The notes: generated by a model not told the origin, from the sequence alone. Positions 39,088 through 50,193 are shown, numbered from the stretch's first letter. The stretch is DNA of 64,000 bases from Prevotella falsenii DSM 22864 = JCM 15124 (GCF_000613945.1 NZ_BAJY01000012.1:16353-80352); one strand, 5' to 3'. Translations and numbers: made by a program.

Positions 39088-40533
39088 TTATCCCACCGTT
39101 CCTTCCAATGTAACTGAGAGAAGTTTTTGCGCCTCAACAGCAAATTCCATAGGAAGTTTGTTCAACACATCTTTCGCATATCCATTGACTATCAAGCCGA
39201 TGGCGTCTTCCATCGGAATGCCTCGCTGGTTGCAATAGAACAGTTGGTCTTCGCTGATTTTCGATGTCGTAGCTTCGTGTTCGACGATTGCCGAATCGTT
39301 ATGCACGTCCATATAAGGGAAAGTGTGCGCTCCGCAGGTTGAACCCAAGAGCAACGAGTCGCAAGAACTGTAGTTTCGCGCATTGTCGGCATTGGACGCA
39401 ACACGCACCAAGCCGCGGTAAGAGTTCTGACTCTTGCCTGCCGAAATACCTTTTGAAATGATGGTACTCTTTGTATTCTTGCCCAAATGTATCATCTTCG
39501 TGCCCGTATCGGCTTCTTGATAGTTGTTGGTAACGGCTACCGAATAGAACTCCGCCTGCGAGTTGTCGCCACGCAAGATGCAAGATGGATATTTCCACGT
39601 AATAGCCGAACCCGTTTCTACCTGTGTCCACGAGAGTTTAGAGTTCTTGCCACGCAAGTCGCCACGCTTTGTTACGAGGTTCAGCACACCGCCTTTGCCG
39701 TTTTCATCGCCCGGATACCAGTTCTGAACCGTTGAATATTTCACTTCCGCATTTGCCAACACTACGATTTCGACAATGGCTGCATGAAGTTGGTTTTCGT
39801 CGCGCATCGGAGCCGTGCAACCTTCAAGATAACTCACATACGAATTGTCGTCGGCTATAATCAATGTGCGTTCAAACTGCCCCGTATTCATTGCATTGAT
39901 GCGGAAATACGAACTTAATTCCATCGGACAGCGAACGCCCTTCGGAATGTACACGAACGAACCATCGCTGAATACTGCCGAGTTGAGTGCAGCCGTAAAA
40001 TTATCCTTGTAGGGGACAACCGTTCCTATATATTGACGCACCAATTCGGGGTGTTCCTTCACAGCTTCACCAATCGAACAAAAGATAATTCCTTTTTCAG
40101 CCAACTGCTTCTTAAACGTAGTTTTCACCGACACCGAGTCCATAATGGCATCTACTGCCACACCGCCCAACGCCAACCGTTCCTCAAGTGGAATACCAAG
40201 TTTGTCGAAAGTCTTCTCCAATTCCGGGTCAATCTCCTTGTTCTTAGGCTTCTTCGCCAATGGGTCGGCATAATAGGAAATTGCCTGATAGTCTATTTCC
40301 GGCAAGTTCAGATGCAGCCACTTTGGCATCTCCATGGTCTGCCAATGGCGAAACGCCTTTAAACGAAAATCGAGGAGCCATTCAGGTTCCCCTTTCTTTT
40401 CCGAAATAAGCCTGACGACATCTTCGTTTAAGCCCTTCGGAATTATATCCGTATGTACATCGGTGGTGAACCCGAACTCGTATTTCTGTTCGGCAACCTT
40501 CCTTACATACTCATTGCTATTGTTTTCTGACAT
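39088..40533 (-). CDS. sufB: Fe-S assembly protein SufB
   Basis: Scaffold subunit on which iron-sulfur clusters are assembled. 481 residues, the usual length. Blocks seen: [94 protein letters not shown] and [20 protein letters not shown]. It is first gene of the operon sufB - small exported protein - sufC - sufD - sufS, an order otherwise standard for Bacteroidota. No clear TAnnTTTG promoter was seen in 40534-40680, where I find no gene. Confidence 0.96.
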   Translation of the reverse strand: MSENNSNEYVRKVAEQKYEFGFTTDVHTDIIPKGLNEDVVRLISEKKGEPEWLLDFRLKAFRHWQTMEMPKWLHLNLPEIDYQAISYYADPLAKKPKNKEIDPELEKTFDKLGIPLEERLALGGVAVDAIMDSVSVKTTFKKQLAEKGIIFCSIGEAVKEHPELVRQYIGTVVPYKDNFTAALNSAVFSDGSFVYIPKGVRCPMELSSYFRINAMNTGQFERTLIIADDNSYVSYLEGCTAPMRDENQLHAAIVEIVVLANAEVKYSTVQNWYPGDENGKGGVLNLVTKRGDLRGKNSKLSWTQVETGSAITWKYPSCILRGDNSQAEFYSVAVTNNYQEADTGTKMIHLGKNTKSTIISKGISAGKSQNSYRGLVRVASNADNARNYSSCDSLLLGSTCGAHTFPYMDVHNDSAIVEHEATTSKISEDQLFYCNQRGIPMEDAIGLIVNGYAKDVLNKLPMEFAVEAQKLLSVTLEGTVG

Positions 40534-40683
40534 TTACTTTTTACCTTTTATCAAGCGGTCGAACCAATGGAAAGCAAGTTCCAATATCTGCTTTTCATTA
40601 TTCTTGCGCCACCTTTATACATTATATTATATGTAGACAAAGATTGTGCCGATATTCTTTTCCGTAACATTTGTTACCAAAAT

Positions 40684-40726
40684 GCAAACCGCCTCGCTTT
40701 TCCGATGAAAATGAGAGGCGGTTTGG
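40684..40726 (-). terminator. Hairpin terminator after infB
   Basis: Perfect 10-bp stem AAACCGCCTC / GAGGCGGTTT with a 19-base loop, 10 bases past the infB stop. The T-run is short. Confidence 0.6.
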
Positions 40727-40734
40727 CACATATC

Positions 40735-43614
40735 TTAGAGTTTTTGTTCTACCTCTATTTCGGTGAATGTCTCAATCATATCACCCGTTTGCAGGTCATT
40801 GTAATTAACAAGCGAAATACCGCATTCCAATCCTGTTACAACTTCCTTCACATCGTCTTTATAACGCTTCAACGCACTGATTGGTGCTGTATGGATTACG
40901 ATACCATCGCGAATAACACGTCCTTTGTCCTTGCTGTGTACTTTTCCTTCGGTAACGATACAACCCGCAACAGTTCCAACCTTTGATATTTTGAATACTT
41001 GTTGCACCTCCACCTGACCGGTAACGATTTCTTTCTTCACCTTGTCAAGCATTCCGACCATCGCCGACGTTACATCGTCAATCGCATCGTAGATAACCGA
41101 ATAGGTATTGATTTCCACGCCATCACGGTCTGCCAACTTACGAGCATCGGCAGAAGGGCGCACTTGGAAGCCAACAATTACAGCATCGGAAGCTGCAGCA
41201 AGCATCACGTCGTTTTCGGAAATCTGTCCAACCGCCTTGCTGATTACGTTCACATTTACCTTTTCAGTAGAAAGCTTGATGAATGAATCTGCAAGTGCTT
41301 CGATAGAACCGTCGGTATCACCCTTCACAATAATGTTCATTTCGTGGAACTCGCCACGGGCAATACGATGAGATATATCCGACAATGTCAAACGTGTTTG
41401 TGTACGCAAGCCTTGTTCGCGCTGCAACTGCTCACGCTTGTTGGCAATGTCGCGTGCCTCTTGTTCGGTCTCCATAACGTGGAATGTGTCGCCTGCCGTC
41501 GGTGCACCGTTCAATCCAAGAACAATAACAGGTTCAGAAGGACCTGCCTTTTCTACACGTTGGTTACGTTCGTTGAACATCGCCTTGATACGTCCCCACG
41601 ACGTTCCTGCAATTATATTGTCGCCAACCTTCAATGTACCGTTAGAAACGAGCACCGTACTTACATAGCCACGCCCCTTATCCAATGAAGATTCTATCAC
41701 CGTACCTGTTGCATTGCGATTAGGATTAGCCTTCAAATCGAGCATGTCGGCTTCGAGCAAAACCTTGTCAAGCAAGTCGGCAACGCCCAAACCCTTCTTT
41801 GCACTAATCTCCTGACATTGGTACTTACCGCCCCACTCTTCTACAAGAAGGTTCATTTGCGACAAGTCTTCACGTATCTTATCAGGGTTTGCACCCGGCT
41901 TATCAATCTTGTTAATGGCAAATACCATAGGCACTCCTGCAGCCTGAGCGTGTGCAATTGCTTCTTTTGTAGTAGGCATGACAGAGTCGTCGGCAGCTAT
42001 AATAATGATGGCAATATCGGTTACCTGTGTACCACGAGCACGCATAGCTGTAAACGCTTCGTGTCCCGGAGTATCGAGGAATGTTACCTTGCGCCCGCTC
42101 TTTAGAGTTACGCTGTAAGCACCGATGTGCTGTGTAATGCCACCTGCCTCACCGGCAATCACATTGGTGTTGCGGATATGGTCGAGCAACGATGTTTTAC
42201 CATGGTCTACGTGTCCCATCACCGTTACGATAGGTGCGCGACTTACAAGGTCGGTTTCTTCGTCTGCCTCTTCACTGATAGCTTCTTGAACTTCTGCACT
42301 CACGTATTCGGTCTTAAAACCAAACTCGTCAGCCACCAAGTTGATGGTTTCCGCATCGAGACGCTGGTTGATTGATACCATTATACCAACTGACATCAAA
42401 GTTGAAATAACCTGCGTTACAGGCAAATTCATCATTGTAGCCAACTCTGAAACGGTAACAAACTCTGTCAGTTTCAGTGTTTTGCTTTCCTTGCGTTCTG
42501 CCTTAGCCTCGGCACTCAATCGTTCTTGAACAGCTTCGCGCTTTTCCTTACGATACTTAGCACCCTTCTTATTCTGGCTCTTGCTTGTAAGACGTGCAAG
42601 TGTTTCTTTTACCTGACGTGCTACTGCTTCATCATCAACTTCCAACGGCTTTTGATTGCGATTGCGGTTCTTCTTTCCACCGGCAGCATTCTTGGCATTT
42701 TTTTCGTTGTTATTCTTCTTTCCGCTACGTTTGCCACCTTGTTGTTGGTTTGCAGCAGCATTTATATCTACGCGTTCCTTATTTATACGAACACGTTTTT
42801 TCTTTCCTTGTCCGTTCTGTGCAGACTTGTCTTCACGTTCCTTTCTGCGCTCTTCCTTTGTTTTTTTCTTTGGGCGCGTACTTTGGTTAATACTACTAAG
42901 GTCTATTTTACCTAAGATATTCACCTTTGGCTGGTTCAGCATTTTCTTCTCGTTTGACGTTTGGAAAATGCCATTGTCTTCAGCTTCCATTTCTTTTTCG
43001 CTCTTCTTTTCTTCTTGTTCTGTTTCAACCATAGGTTCCTTCTTTGAGGTTTCCTCCTTAGGTGCCTCGGGCTTTTGAACCTCCTCGGTCTTCTTCGGAC
43101 TTTTCTTTATATCGGTTGCAGCCTGCTTTTCTTCAGGCTTTTTTTGCTTTGCAGGCTCTGCTTCTACCGGTTTTTCAGCCTTTGAAGGAGCAGTTTCCAC
43201 CTTTACTTCTTTCTTTGGGCTTTCGGCAACGCCCGCTTCTTTCTCGTTCTCTTTCTTTTCTTCAGGAGCAACAGATGCTTTAGCCGCAGGCTTATTCAGC
43301 TGTTCGAGGTCGATTTTCCCAAGTGTTTTGAGCTTTGGAAGTTCTTGCTTAGTAATTGTTTCCGCCTTTTGCTCGGTGGTTTTCTTTGTGCGCACTTTAT
43401 CTTTTTGCTTCTTTTGGAAGATTTTAGCAGCATCGTTCTTTACTGCCTGATCGGTTTTAAATTCCTTTTCAAGTGCCTTAAATTGGTCATCGCTGAGCTT
43501 GAAGTTAGGGTCTCCCTTTACTTCGCCCAGTTCCTGTCGTTTCTCCAAGAACTCCACTGCCGTTTGGAGTCCTATATTCAGTTCTCGAATTGCTTTGTTT
43601 AATCTGATGCTCAT
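40735..43614 (-). CDS. infB: Translation initiation factor IF-2
   Basis: GTPase placing initiator tRNA on the ribosome. 959 residues. An IF2N-like start ([20 protein letters not shown]) leads into a long lysine/glutamate-rich low-complexity linker (about 80-370). A second IF2N follows ([20 protein letters not shown]), then the GTPase domain from about residue 460, with [35 protein letters not shown] and [13 protein letters not shown]. Domains II-IV complete it. The frame is intact. It lies 118 bases past nusA in the standard rimP-nusA-infB order. Confidence 0.97.
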   Translation of the reverse strand: MSIRLNKAIRELNIGLQTAVEFLEKRQELGEVKGDPNFKLSDDQFKALEKEFKTDQAVKNDAAKIFQKKQKDKVRTKKTTEQKAETITKQELPKLKTLGKIDLEQLNKPAAKASVAPEEKKENEKEAGVAESPKKEVKVETAPSKAEKPVEAEPAKQKKPEEKQAATDIKKSPKKTEEVQKPEAPKEETSKKEPMVETEQEEKKSEKEMEAEDNGIFQTSNEKKMLNQPKVNILGKIDLSSINQSTRPKKKTKEERRKEREDKSAQNGQGKKKRVRINKERVDINAAANQQQGGKRSGKKNNNEKNAKNAAGGKKNRNRNQKPLEVDDEAVARQVKETLARLTSKSQNKKGAKYRKEKREAVQERLSAEAKAERKESKTLKLTEFVTVSELATMMNLPVTQVISTLMSVGIMVSINQRLDAETINLVADEFGFKTEYVSAEVQEAISEEADEETDLVSRAPIVTVMGHVDHGKTSLLDHIRNTNVIAGEAGGITQHIGAYSVTLKSGRKVTFLDTPGHEAFTAMRARGTQVTDIAIIIIAADDSVMPTTKEAIAHAQAAGVPMVFAINKIDKPGANPDKIREDLSQMNLLVEEWGGKYQCQEISAKKGLGVADLLDKVLLEADMLDLKANPNRNATGTVIESSLDKGRGYVSTVLVSNGTLKVGDNIIAGTSWGRIKAMFNERNQRVEKAGPSEPVIVLGLNGAPTAGDTFHVMETEQEARDIANKREQLQREQGLRTQTRLTLSDISHRIARGEFHEMNIIVKGDTDGSIEALADSFIKLSTEKVNVNVISKAVGQISENDVMLAAASDAVIVGFQVRPSADARKLADRDGVEINTYSVIYDAIDDVTSAMVGMLDKVKKEIVTGQVEVQQVFKISKVGTVAGCIVTEGKVHSKDKGRVIRDGIVIHTAPISALKRYKDDVKEVVTGLECGISLVNYNDLQTGDMIETFTEIEVEQKL

Positions 43615-43732
43615 TAATATTTTCTTTCTTTTTGAATGTGGTGTTATGTCTTTGTTCTCGAACTTTAAAGATAGATGCTACACCCTTCTTCTTGTGATAT
43701 TGCTTCTAAGCGAAGCATCTATCTTCCAACAC

Positions 43733-44993
43733 CTAACTTTCAAATTCTGCTCTTAATATATTCAATACGTTATCAACAGTTTCCTCTTCGAGGTCTGCCT
43801 TCTCTATCAACATTTCACGAGGAGCATTCAATACTTGACGGGCAGTATCGAGGCCAATAGACTTAATAGCGTCGATAACCCATTTATCTATTTCGTCAGA
43901 GAACTCGTCCAAGTAAATATCCTCTTCAGCAGTTTGCTCGTCAAGTTCACGGAACACGTCGATGGTGTAGCCTGTCAGCATACTTGCCAACTTGATATTC
44001 ATACCACTACGACCGATAGCCAAACTAACTTCTTCCGGTTGCAAGAATACTTCTGCCTTTTTATTCTCTTCGTCGATGGTAAGGCTACTCACCTTAGCCG
44101 GCGACAAGGCACGTTGTATAAACAATTTTGTATTTGCCGTCCAGTTAATAACGTCGATATTCTCATTGCAAAGCTCGCGTACGATGCCGTGAACACGGCT
44201 ACCGCGTACACCGACACAAGCACCGACAGTCGATACGGTCGTCGTAACTTTCCACTGCTATCTTTGCACGTTCGCCCGGCATACGGGCAATACCTTTTAT
44301 ACTGATAAGTCCGTCTTCTATTTCAGGAACTTCAGCTTCAAGCAATCGTTCCAAGAATGTTGGCGCAGTACGCGAAAGAATAATCTTCGGATTATTGTTT
44401 TCGTTGTCTACACGCAGAATTACGGCACGCACTGTTTCGCCCTTGCGATATTGGTCGCGTGGTATTTGTTCGCCTTTAGGCAAAATCAGCTCGTTATTGT
44501 CTTCGTCTACGAGCAACACTTCACGCTTCCAGACTTGGTAAACTTCGCCGGAAATAATTTGTCCAACACGGTCTTTGTATTTATTATACAATGAGTCGTG
44601 CTCCAATTCCAATACCTTTGAAGCCAATGTCTGACGAAGGTTAAGAATGGCACGGCGGCCGAACTTGGCAAAATCTACGGGTTCCGAAACATCTTCTCCC
44701 ACCTCATAGTCAGGTTCAATCTTCTGCGCATCGGTCAAGCTGATTTCCTTATTCTCGTCTTGCACCTCACCGTCTGCAACAACAACACGGTTGCGATATA
44801 TCTCGAAGTCGCCTTTATCCGGATTTACAATAACATCAAAGTTTTCGTCCGAGCCGTATATCTTGGCAATGACGTTGCGGAAACTCTCTTCCAAAACGCT
44901 TACCAATGTTGTGCGGTCGATACTCTTCATATCCTTAAACTCTTTGAAGGTTTCGACCATATTCGGACGTTCTTCTTCTTTTCTTGCTGCCAT
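43733..44993 (-). CDS. nusA: Transcription factor NusA, frame break at 44230
   Basis: RNA-polymerase-bound factor acting in pausing, termination and antitermination. The N-terminal domain has MKSIDRTTLVSVLEESFRNV. An S1 domain follows (about 133-200, GQIISGEVYQVWKREVLLVD), then the KH region (GIARMPGERAKIAVESYDD, later VSLAIGRSGMNIKLASMLTG). The frame breaks in DDRID. The coding strand reads GACTGTCGG, and restoring CC (GACCCTGTCGG) gives DDRIDPVGACVGVRGSRVHG. The result is a 420-residue protein ending NILRAEFES. NusA is essential in most bacteria, so the break is most likely a sequence error. Confidence 0.94.
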
Positions 44994-44997
44994 AGTT

Positions 44998-45465
44998 TTA
45001 CTTGAAACTAATTATATATTTTGTATATTTTACTTCATTCATATCGTACTCGTGGTCTACGTCCATCTTCACGGGACGTTTCTTTCCTTCCACCTGTACT
45101 TTTTCATTGACCGAAACCACAAACTTTTCGCCTTCAACGCTTTTCAAGACTCCTCTTATCTTGCGTCTGTCTTGGTCTAATACCTCCACTTCCTTTCCAA
45201 TGAAGTTGATGTACTGTTGCGGAACTTTGAATGGCTGTCCCAAACCGGCCGACCCTACCTCAAGTTCGTAGTCTTCTTCATCGCGAGAGAGGCGTTCTTC
45301 AATAAATTTACTCAGCTCTACGCAATCTTCAATCCACACACCGTCGGCGTGGTCTATTTCGACTACGATTTTGGCATCGGGACTTATCTGAATATCAACA
45401 AGGAAGTATTCTTTGCCTTCCAACCATTCATCAACAAGTTTTTTAACAACGTTTTTATCTATCAT
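44998..45465 (-). CDS. rimP: Ribosome maturation factor RimP
   Basis: Assists 30S subunit assembly. 155 residues from the ATG at 45463-45465 (MIDKNVVKKLVDEWLEGKEY). The first domain carries DIQISPDAKIVVEIDHADGV, ELSKFIEERLSRDEEDYELE and VGSAGLGQPF, the family hallmark. The second is an SH3-like fold (INFIGKEVEVLDQDRRKIRG). An upstream start would add 11 residues and place the ATG before a family-typical beginning, so I use the internal one. It is first gene of rimP-nusA-infB; the nusA start is 4 bases past its stop. Confidence 0.92.
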   Translation of the reverse strand: MIDKNVVKKLVDEWLEGKEYFLVDIQISPDAKIVVEIDHADGVWIEDCVELSKFIEERLSRDEEDYELEVGSAGLGQPFKVPQQYINFIGKEVEVLDQDRRKIRGVLKSVEGEKFVVSVNEKVQVEGKKRPVKMDVDHEYDMNEVKYTKYIISFK

Positions 45466-45571
45466 ATACTGTTTTAGGTGGGTTCTGATTATTACCACCG
45501 AACTTTTAGAATTTTATCGTGGAACTGATTTCAATTTAAAACCATTACCAATCCCACCTTAAAATATGAAA

Positions 45572-45599
45572 AATGAGGAACTCTAAAAAGCTCCTCATT
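45572..45599 (-). promoter_or_regulatory. Stem-loop with T-run in the rimP-nusA-infB leader
   Basis: On the minus strand AATGAGGA pairs perfectly with TCCTCATT across a 12-base loop and is followed by a T-run (TCATTTTTC). It begins about 14 bases past the -7 element at 45613 and ends about 107 bases before the rimP start. It could be an early terminator (attenuator) or a 5' stabilising hairpin. Confidence 0.5.
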
Positions 45600-45612
45600 C
45601 CACTGAACGATG

Positions 45613-45620
45613 CAAAGTTA
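45613..45620 (-). promoter_or_regulatory. Promoter -7 element for rimP-nusA-infB
   Basis: TAACTTTG on the minus strand, exact TAnnTTTG match, about 150 bases before the rimP start. Confidence 0.5.
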
Positions 45621-45715
45621 GCAATAAATCCGCAGTCTACCAAATGTTTTATACTTTTTCTTTATATATGGCTTTATTCTTGCAAAAAACAGGTTGCTAT
45701 TTCCAATAGATTGAT

Positions 45716-45723
45716 TATCTTTG
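45716..45723 (+). promoter_or_regulatory. Promoter -7 element for the Ca2+-type ATPase
   Basis: TATCTTTG on the plus strand, 20 bases before the ATG at 45744. A GTTG at 45693-45696 is a possible weak -33 element. It shows that the longer open frame from 45573 is not all translated. Confidence 0.6.
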
Positions 45724-45743
45724 CACTCTATTCATTGTTTTTT

Positions 45744-48455
45744 ATGGAATACAAACAACATTATGTAGGACTTAATGAACCGGAAGTCGAAGAAAGTAGA
45801 TTAAAGTTCGGAGAAAACATTCTTACTCCCCCTGCCCAAACTCCGCTTTGGAAAAGATTTATTGTAAAGTTCAACGACCCGCTTATTATAATTCTTCTTG
45901 TCGCAGGTATATTTTCTATCGGCATATCGTTTTACGAGCATTTTGCTCTCAACGAAGGAACACAGGTATTTTTCGAACCTGTGGGCATCTTCATAGCTAT
46001 TTTGCTTGCAACGGGATTGGCTTTCTTCTTCGAGGAAAAAGCCAATAAAGCTTTCTCCATACTCAACCAAGTAGACGATGACGAGCTTGTAGAAGTTATA
46101 AGAAACGGCAACACGACGAACATTACCAAGCGCGAAGTTGTTGTAGGCGATATTGTTCTGCTCAATACGGGTGCAAACATACCTGCCGACGGCGAACTTC
46201 TCAATGCCATATCGCTGAGCGTAGACGAGTCTACACTGACGGGCGAGCCCATTTGCAAAAAGAGTACAAAACCCGAAGAGTTTGACAACGATGCCACCTT
46301 CCCTACCAACCACGTTCTGCGTGGCACGAAAGTAATGGAGGGGCACGGTCTTTTCCGTGTTACACGTGTAGGCGACGCTACCGAAAACGGAAAAGTTTTC
46401 ACGGCTGCACAGATAGACAACAGCGTAAAGACACCGCTCACAGAACAACTGAACAGGCTCGGAAAACTTATAACGTGGGCAAGTTATGGCTTGGGAACTT
46501 TGATATTGGCAGGGCGTTTATTGATGTTTTTCAACGAATACCCCTTCGATTGGGTGCATTTCATTCAGTATTTCTTAGACAGCATCATGATTTGTGTTAC
46601 CCTTATCGTTGTCGCCGTGCCCGAAGGACTGCCAATGGCAGTTACATTGAGCTTGGCGTACTCGATGCGCAGAATGCTCCAAACAAACAATCTTGTAAGA
46701 AAGATGCACGCTTGCGAGACAATGGGCGCAACAACCGTGATTTGTACCGACAAAACCGGTACGCTCACGCAAAATCAAATGCGCGTTTATGCAATGCAAG
46801 CCAACCGAGAAGATGCTACACACGAAGCACTGCTGAAAGAAGGAATTGCCGTAAACTCGACGGCTTCGCTCGACCTTTCCAATCCCGAAAAGCCTGTTGC
46901 CTTGGGCAATCCTACCGAGGGGGCTTTGCTTTTATGGCTACGCGAGCAAGGGGCTGACTATCAGCAAATGCGCAACGATGTTGAAATTGTAGACGAACTC
47001 CCTTTCTCTACCGAACGAAAGTATATGGCTACACTTGTGCGCTCGGCTTCGCTGCCCAACAAAACCATACTTTACGTGAAAGGTGCAACCGACATTATCC
47101 GACAATTCTGTACCTCTTTGGCAGGCAACACGTCGTGGGACGAGATATTTGCGCAGCTGCAGGCGTGGCAAAACAAAGCCATGCGCACCTTGGGCTTTGC
47201 CTATCTCGAACTGCCCGAAACGGTTGCAGCGGATTTAGGAACAGGCGTTATCGCCAAAATAATGAATGGCGAAACCGACATCGCCGCTGATTTCTGCTTC
47301 TTGGGCATCGTTGCCATTGCCGACCCTGTGCGAAAAGAAGTGCCTGCTGCAGTAAAAGAATGTATCGACGCAGGCATCAGTGTAAAGATTGTAACGGGCG
47401 ACACACCCGGAACAGCAAAGGAAATAGGCAGGCAGGTGGGCTTATGGACGGAAGAAGACACCGACCGCAACATTATTACAGGTCCTGAATTTGCAGCCCT
47501 TACCGACGAAGAATTGAAGCAACGTGTGCTCGACTTGAAGATTATAGCACGCGCAAAGCCAATGGACAAAAAGCGTTTGGTGGAGACTTTGCAGTCGCTC
47601 AACCAAGTTGTAGCGGTTACAGGCGACGGCACAAACGATGCACCGGCACTGAAAGCTGCCCACGTGGGACTGTCGATGGGCGACGGAACAAGTGTTGCCA
47701 AAGAGGCTTCCGACATTACAATCGTCGATAATTCATTCCTTTCCATCGGCCGTGCCGTAATGTGGGGACGCAGTTTGTATCTGAACATACAGCGTTTCAT
47801 ACTTTTCCAACTTACCGTAAACGTGGTGGCGTGCCTCATTGTCTTGGCAGGTGCTTTCATGGGGACGCAGAGTCCGCTCACGGTTACACAGATGTTGTGG
47901 GTAAATCTCATCATGGATACCTTTGCAGCAATGGCGTTGGCTTCGTTGCCACCTTCGAAAAAGGTGATGACCGACCAACCGCGCAACCGCCACGCATTCA
48001 TCATAACGCGCGATATGTGGACACGCATCGGCACGCTTGGCAGCATTTTCTTCCTCACGCTCTTGATTTTCCTGTATGTATTGGAACATTCGGATATAAG
48101 GCAACTGACCGACTTGCAGCAATTCAACTTCAGCAACCACAAGGAACTCACCCCCTACGAGCTAAGTCTGTTCTTCACGATGTTCGTAATGCTGCAATTC
48201 TGGAATATGTTTAATGCCCGTGCTTTTGCTACAAACCGAAGTGCTTTCCACTTTAAGGGGTGTCGGGGCTTTGGTTTTATCGTCCTGATGATACTCATCG
48301 GACAAATTCTCATTGTCGAGTTGGGCGGTCAGATGTTCAGCGTAACGCCATTAAGTCTTACCGACTGGGCGATTATTATCGCAGCTTCATCGGGCGTTCT
48401 GCTCTTTGGCGAAGTGTTCAGATGGTTTACTTGCAAGAAGAAAAACCAAGAATAG
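45744..48455 (+). CDS. P-type Ca2+-transporting ATPase (P2B-like)
   Basis: Inner-membrane pump using ATP to expel cations, most likely calcium. 903 residues from the ATG at 45744. Seen: cation-ATPase N-terminus, actuator loop with DESTLTGEP, helix-4 motif VAVPEGLPMAV typical of calcium pumps, phosphorylation site TDKTGTLTQ (Asp336), nucleotide-binding KGATDIIRQF, and hinge VTGDGTNDAPALKAAHVG. A C-terminal set of helices follows (LWVNLIMDTFAAMALASLPP). An open extension to 45573 lies upstream of the promoter and is ignored. Divergent from rimP. Confidence 0.93.
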   Translation: MEYKQHYVGLNEPEVEESRLKFGENILTPPAQTPLWKRFIVKFNDPLIIILLVAGIFSIGISFYEHFALNEGTQVFFEPVGIFIAILLATGLAFFFEEKANKAFSILNQVDDDELVEVIRNGNTTNITKREVVVGDIVLLNTGANIPADGELLNAISLSVDESTLTGEPICKKSTKPEEFDNDATFPTNHVLRGTKVMEGHGLFRVTRVGDATENGKVFTAAQIDNSVKTPLTEQLNRLGKLITWASYGLGTLILAGRLLMFFNEYPFDWVHFIQYFLDSIMICVTLIVVAVPEGLPMAVTLSLAYSMRRMLQTNNLVRKMHACETMGATTVICTDKTGTLTQNQMRVYAMQANREDATHEALLKEGIAVNSTASLDLSNPEKPVALGNPTEGALLLWLREQGADYQQMRNDVEIVDELPFSTERKYMATLVRSASLPNKTILYVKGATDIIRQFCTSLAGNTSWDEIFAQLQAWQNKAMRTLGFAYLELPETVAADLGTGVIAKIMNGETDIAADFCFLGIVAIADPVRKEVPAAVKECIDAGISVKIVTGDTPGTAKEIGRQVGLWTEEDTDRNIITGPEFAALTDEELKQRVLDLKIIARAKPMDKKRLVETLQSLNQVVAVTGDGTNDAPALKAAHVGLSMGDGTSVAKEASDITIVDNSFLSIGRAVMWGRSLYLNIQRFILFQLTVNVVACLIVLAGAFMGTQSPLTVTQMLWVNLIMDTFAAMALASLPPSKKVMTDQPRNRHAFIITRDMWTRIGTLGSIFFLTLLIFLYVLEHSDIRQLTDLQQFNFSNHKELTPYELSLFFTMFVMLQFWNMFNARAFATNRSAFHFKGCRGFGFIVLMILIGQILIVELGGQMFSVTPLSLTDWAIIIAASSGVLLFGEVFRWFTCKKKNQE

Positions 48456-48533
48456 CTGTCAATGAAAATAATAAAAAAGAAAGCAGAACGTTCAAATAGG
48501 AAAAAGAATTAATTCCTAAAAACAAAATATGCT

Positions 48534-49244
48534 ATGAGGAAATGGGTATTATTACTGCTTTTTAGTGTTTCCTGTATGTCGATAACGGCTCAACGCAGTA
48601 AAGGAGACATTACACTGTATCCACGGTTAGGGTATAACATCAGCAAATACAGCAAGCAGATACCGGTTCAATCGGAAAATGAAACATCGAAACTGACGGA
48701 AAGTAAATTCAAATCGGGATATACGCTTGGGGCGGAATTGCACAAGCAAATCACCGAAAGAACGGGAGCAAGCATTGGCTTGCTGTATTCAGTAGAGGGC
48801 AGCAAGTTCGCCGACCATACTATTGAAACTGAAAAAACAAAATGGGAAATAAAAGACTTTTCTTCTCAACTCCATTACTTACAGTTACCAATCGTGGCAA
48901 CTATCGATATGGTGAGATGGCAAAACGCTTCTGTTTCCTTTAACTTCGGTGTTCAAATAGGCTATTTATTAAAAGGGGAAAGCAAAAACACGATAGAAGT
49001 TTATAACAAGAATGGAAATACTTGGGTGCCTGACAACGAACGCTCCGGGAAAGCAAGCGGCACCAACACAGACGTGTACAAGCGCACCAACATTTCCATT
49101 CCTATTGGATTTTCTTACGAATATAATAAGTTCTCTTTAAATCTTAGATACAATATCGGATTAACGAAGGTTTATAACTATATAGATAAAAACATTTGCA
49201 ATCGCAATTTAGTCTTGACAATAGGCTATGGTATAACATTGTAA
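48534..49244 (+). CDS. Small outer-membrane beta-barrel protein (PorT-like)
   Basis: 236 residues, with a signal peptide (1-19, cleavage after ITA). The rest is an alternating-strand barrel: ITLYPRLGYNISKYSKQ, GYTLGAELHKQITERTGASI, GLLYSVEGSKF, LHYLQLPIVATIDM, NISIPIGFSYEYNKFSLNL and NLVLTIGYGITL as the last strand. This matches the 'porin family / outer membrane beta-barrel' group common in Bacteroidota; function unknown. It follows the ATPase by 78 bases on the same strand and could be co-transcribed. Confidence 0.75.
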   Translation: MRKWVLLLLFSVSCMSITAQRSKGDITLYPRLGYNISKYSKQIPVQSENETSKLTESKFKSGYTLGAELHKQITERTGASIGLLYSVEGSKFADHTIETEKTKWEIKDFSSQLHYLQLPIVATIDMVRWQNASVSFNFGVQIGYLLKGESKNTIEVYNKNGNTWVPDNERSGKASGTNTDVYKRTNISIPIGFSYEYNKFSLNLRYNIGLTKVYNYIDKNICNRNLVLTIGYGITL

Positions 49245-49334
49245 GAAAAAGCAATTGTAAAAGCTTTATCAGTGGTTTTGTGCAAAACCGGTTTCCCATT
49301 ACCATTCAAGGGAAATGCTTAAAAATCCCTTTCG

Positions 49335-49530
49335 TTTTGTAAAGATAATTCTGAAGAAAAACAGCAATTACGTTTTGGCATTGCAAAAGCGGCTGTTTTG
49401 CGATGCAAAACAGCCGCTTTTACCGTGTAAAACCTACGCTTTTGCAATGCAAAACAATAGGTTTTATAAAGCCTTGACAGTGAAAAGGTTACACGGCTGA
49501 TATTCTTATGAAAAATATTTACGGTTCTAT
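49335..49530 (+). repeat. Dispersed intergenic repeat, copy F
   Basis: Plus-orientation copy between two convergent barrel genes. Arms are AAAGCGGCTGTTTTGC, GCAAAACAGCCGCTTTTAC and AAAACCTACGCTTTTGC. Here the first and second arms pair, unlike copy C where the first and third pair. Followed by CAATAGGTTTTATAAAG and GAAAAATATTTACGG. Confidence 0.8.
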
Positions 49531-49568
49531 CGCCTTATTTCCGCTAAAAAATGGGTTGCAAAGAGCAA

Positions 49569-50153
49569 TTAAAAAGCTTTACCGAAACTAATGTAAGGCA
49601 TAATCACCAACTTACGGTCGTAAATATTATCAGCAGCAATAATCCGGGCCGGAGTAACACCTATACGGAACTGAAAGCCTTTTTTTGCTGTATAGCGATA
49701 GCCGACGGTTCCAAAAGCAAACATACCGAACTTGTTATCCTTCGTAGGAACGCTCTTTACACCTAAAAGCTCAGGATTTCCGGCGGCATCTTTTCCATAT
49801 ATTCCTTCGAGTATATAGTCGTGTTCATTATAGTGCCCCACATTCACACCTAAGCCAAGTTCCAAATTGTGCTTATTGTTTCCTACAAAATAGTTGAGTC
49901 CCAACGGCACAGAATAAGCTCGGGTAGAAGCGTTACCTAATGGGTCTGAAGAACTGGAATAACCGAAGCCGAAACCAACTCGATACCCCCATTTGGAGTT
50001 TTTGCTGAAACGGACGTCGTAATTTACGCCTACATAGTTTGAAGGGCCAAATACTTCAAGATAAACACTCTTGTTTCGCACTCTCTCTTCTTGCGCACTC
50101 ACGGTCAAAACGCCGAGCAACAGCAGTGCTATTGCAATCGCTTTTCTTTTCAT
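49569..50153 (-). CDS. Small outer-membrane beta-barrel protein
   Basis: 194 residues with a signal peptide (1-20, cleavage after VSA). The mature part has about eight amphipathic strands: VYLEVFGPSNYVGVNYDVRF, WGYRVGFGFGYSS, SVPLGLNYFVG, LELGLGVNVGHY, FGMFAFGTVGYRY and FQFRIGVTPARII. It ends VIMPYISFGKAF with a terminal Phe, the outer-membrane insertion signal. No specific family recognised. A TACATTTG promoter lies about 40 bases upstream, so it is a single-gene unit. Confidence 0.75.
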   Translation of the reverse strand: MKRKAIAIALLLLGVLTVSAQEERVRNKSVYLEVFGPSNYVGVNYDVRFSKNSKWGYRVGFGFGYSSSSDPLGNASTRAYSVPLGLNYFVGNNKHNLELGLGVNVGHYNEHDYILEGIYGKDAAGNPELLGVKSVPTKDNKFGMFAFGTVGYRYTAKKGFQFRIGVTPARIIAADNIYDRKLVIMPYISFGKAF

Positions 50154-50193
50154 TATTATTAGATGAATATTTTGTTTATAGTTTTTTCGGGTG

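Noticed and set aside
45573..45743. N-terminal extension of the Ca2+-type ATPase
   Set aside because: The promoter -7 element at 45716 lies inside it and the family start matches the ATG at 45744.
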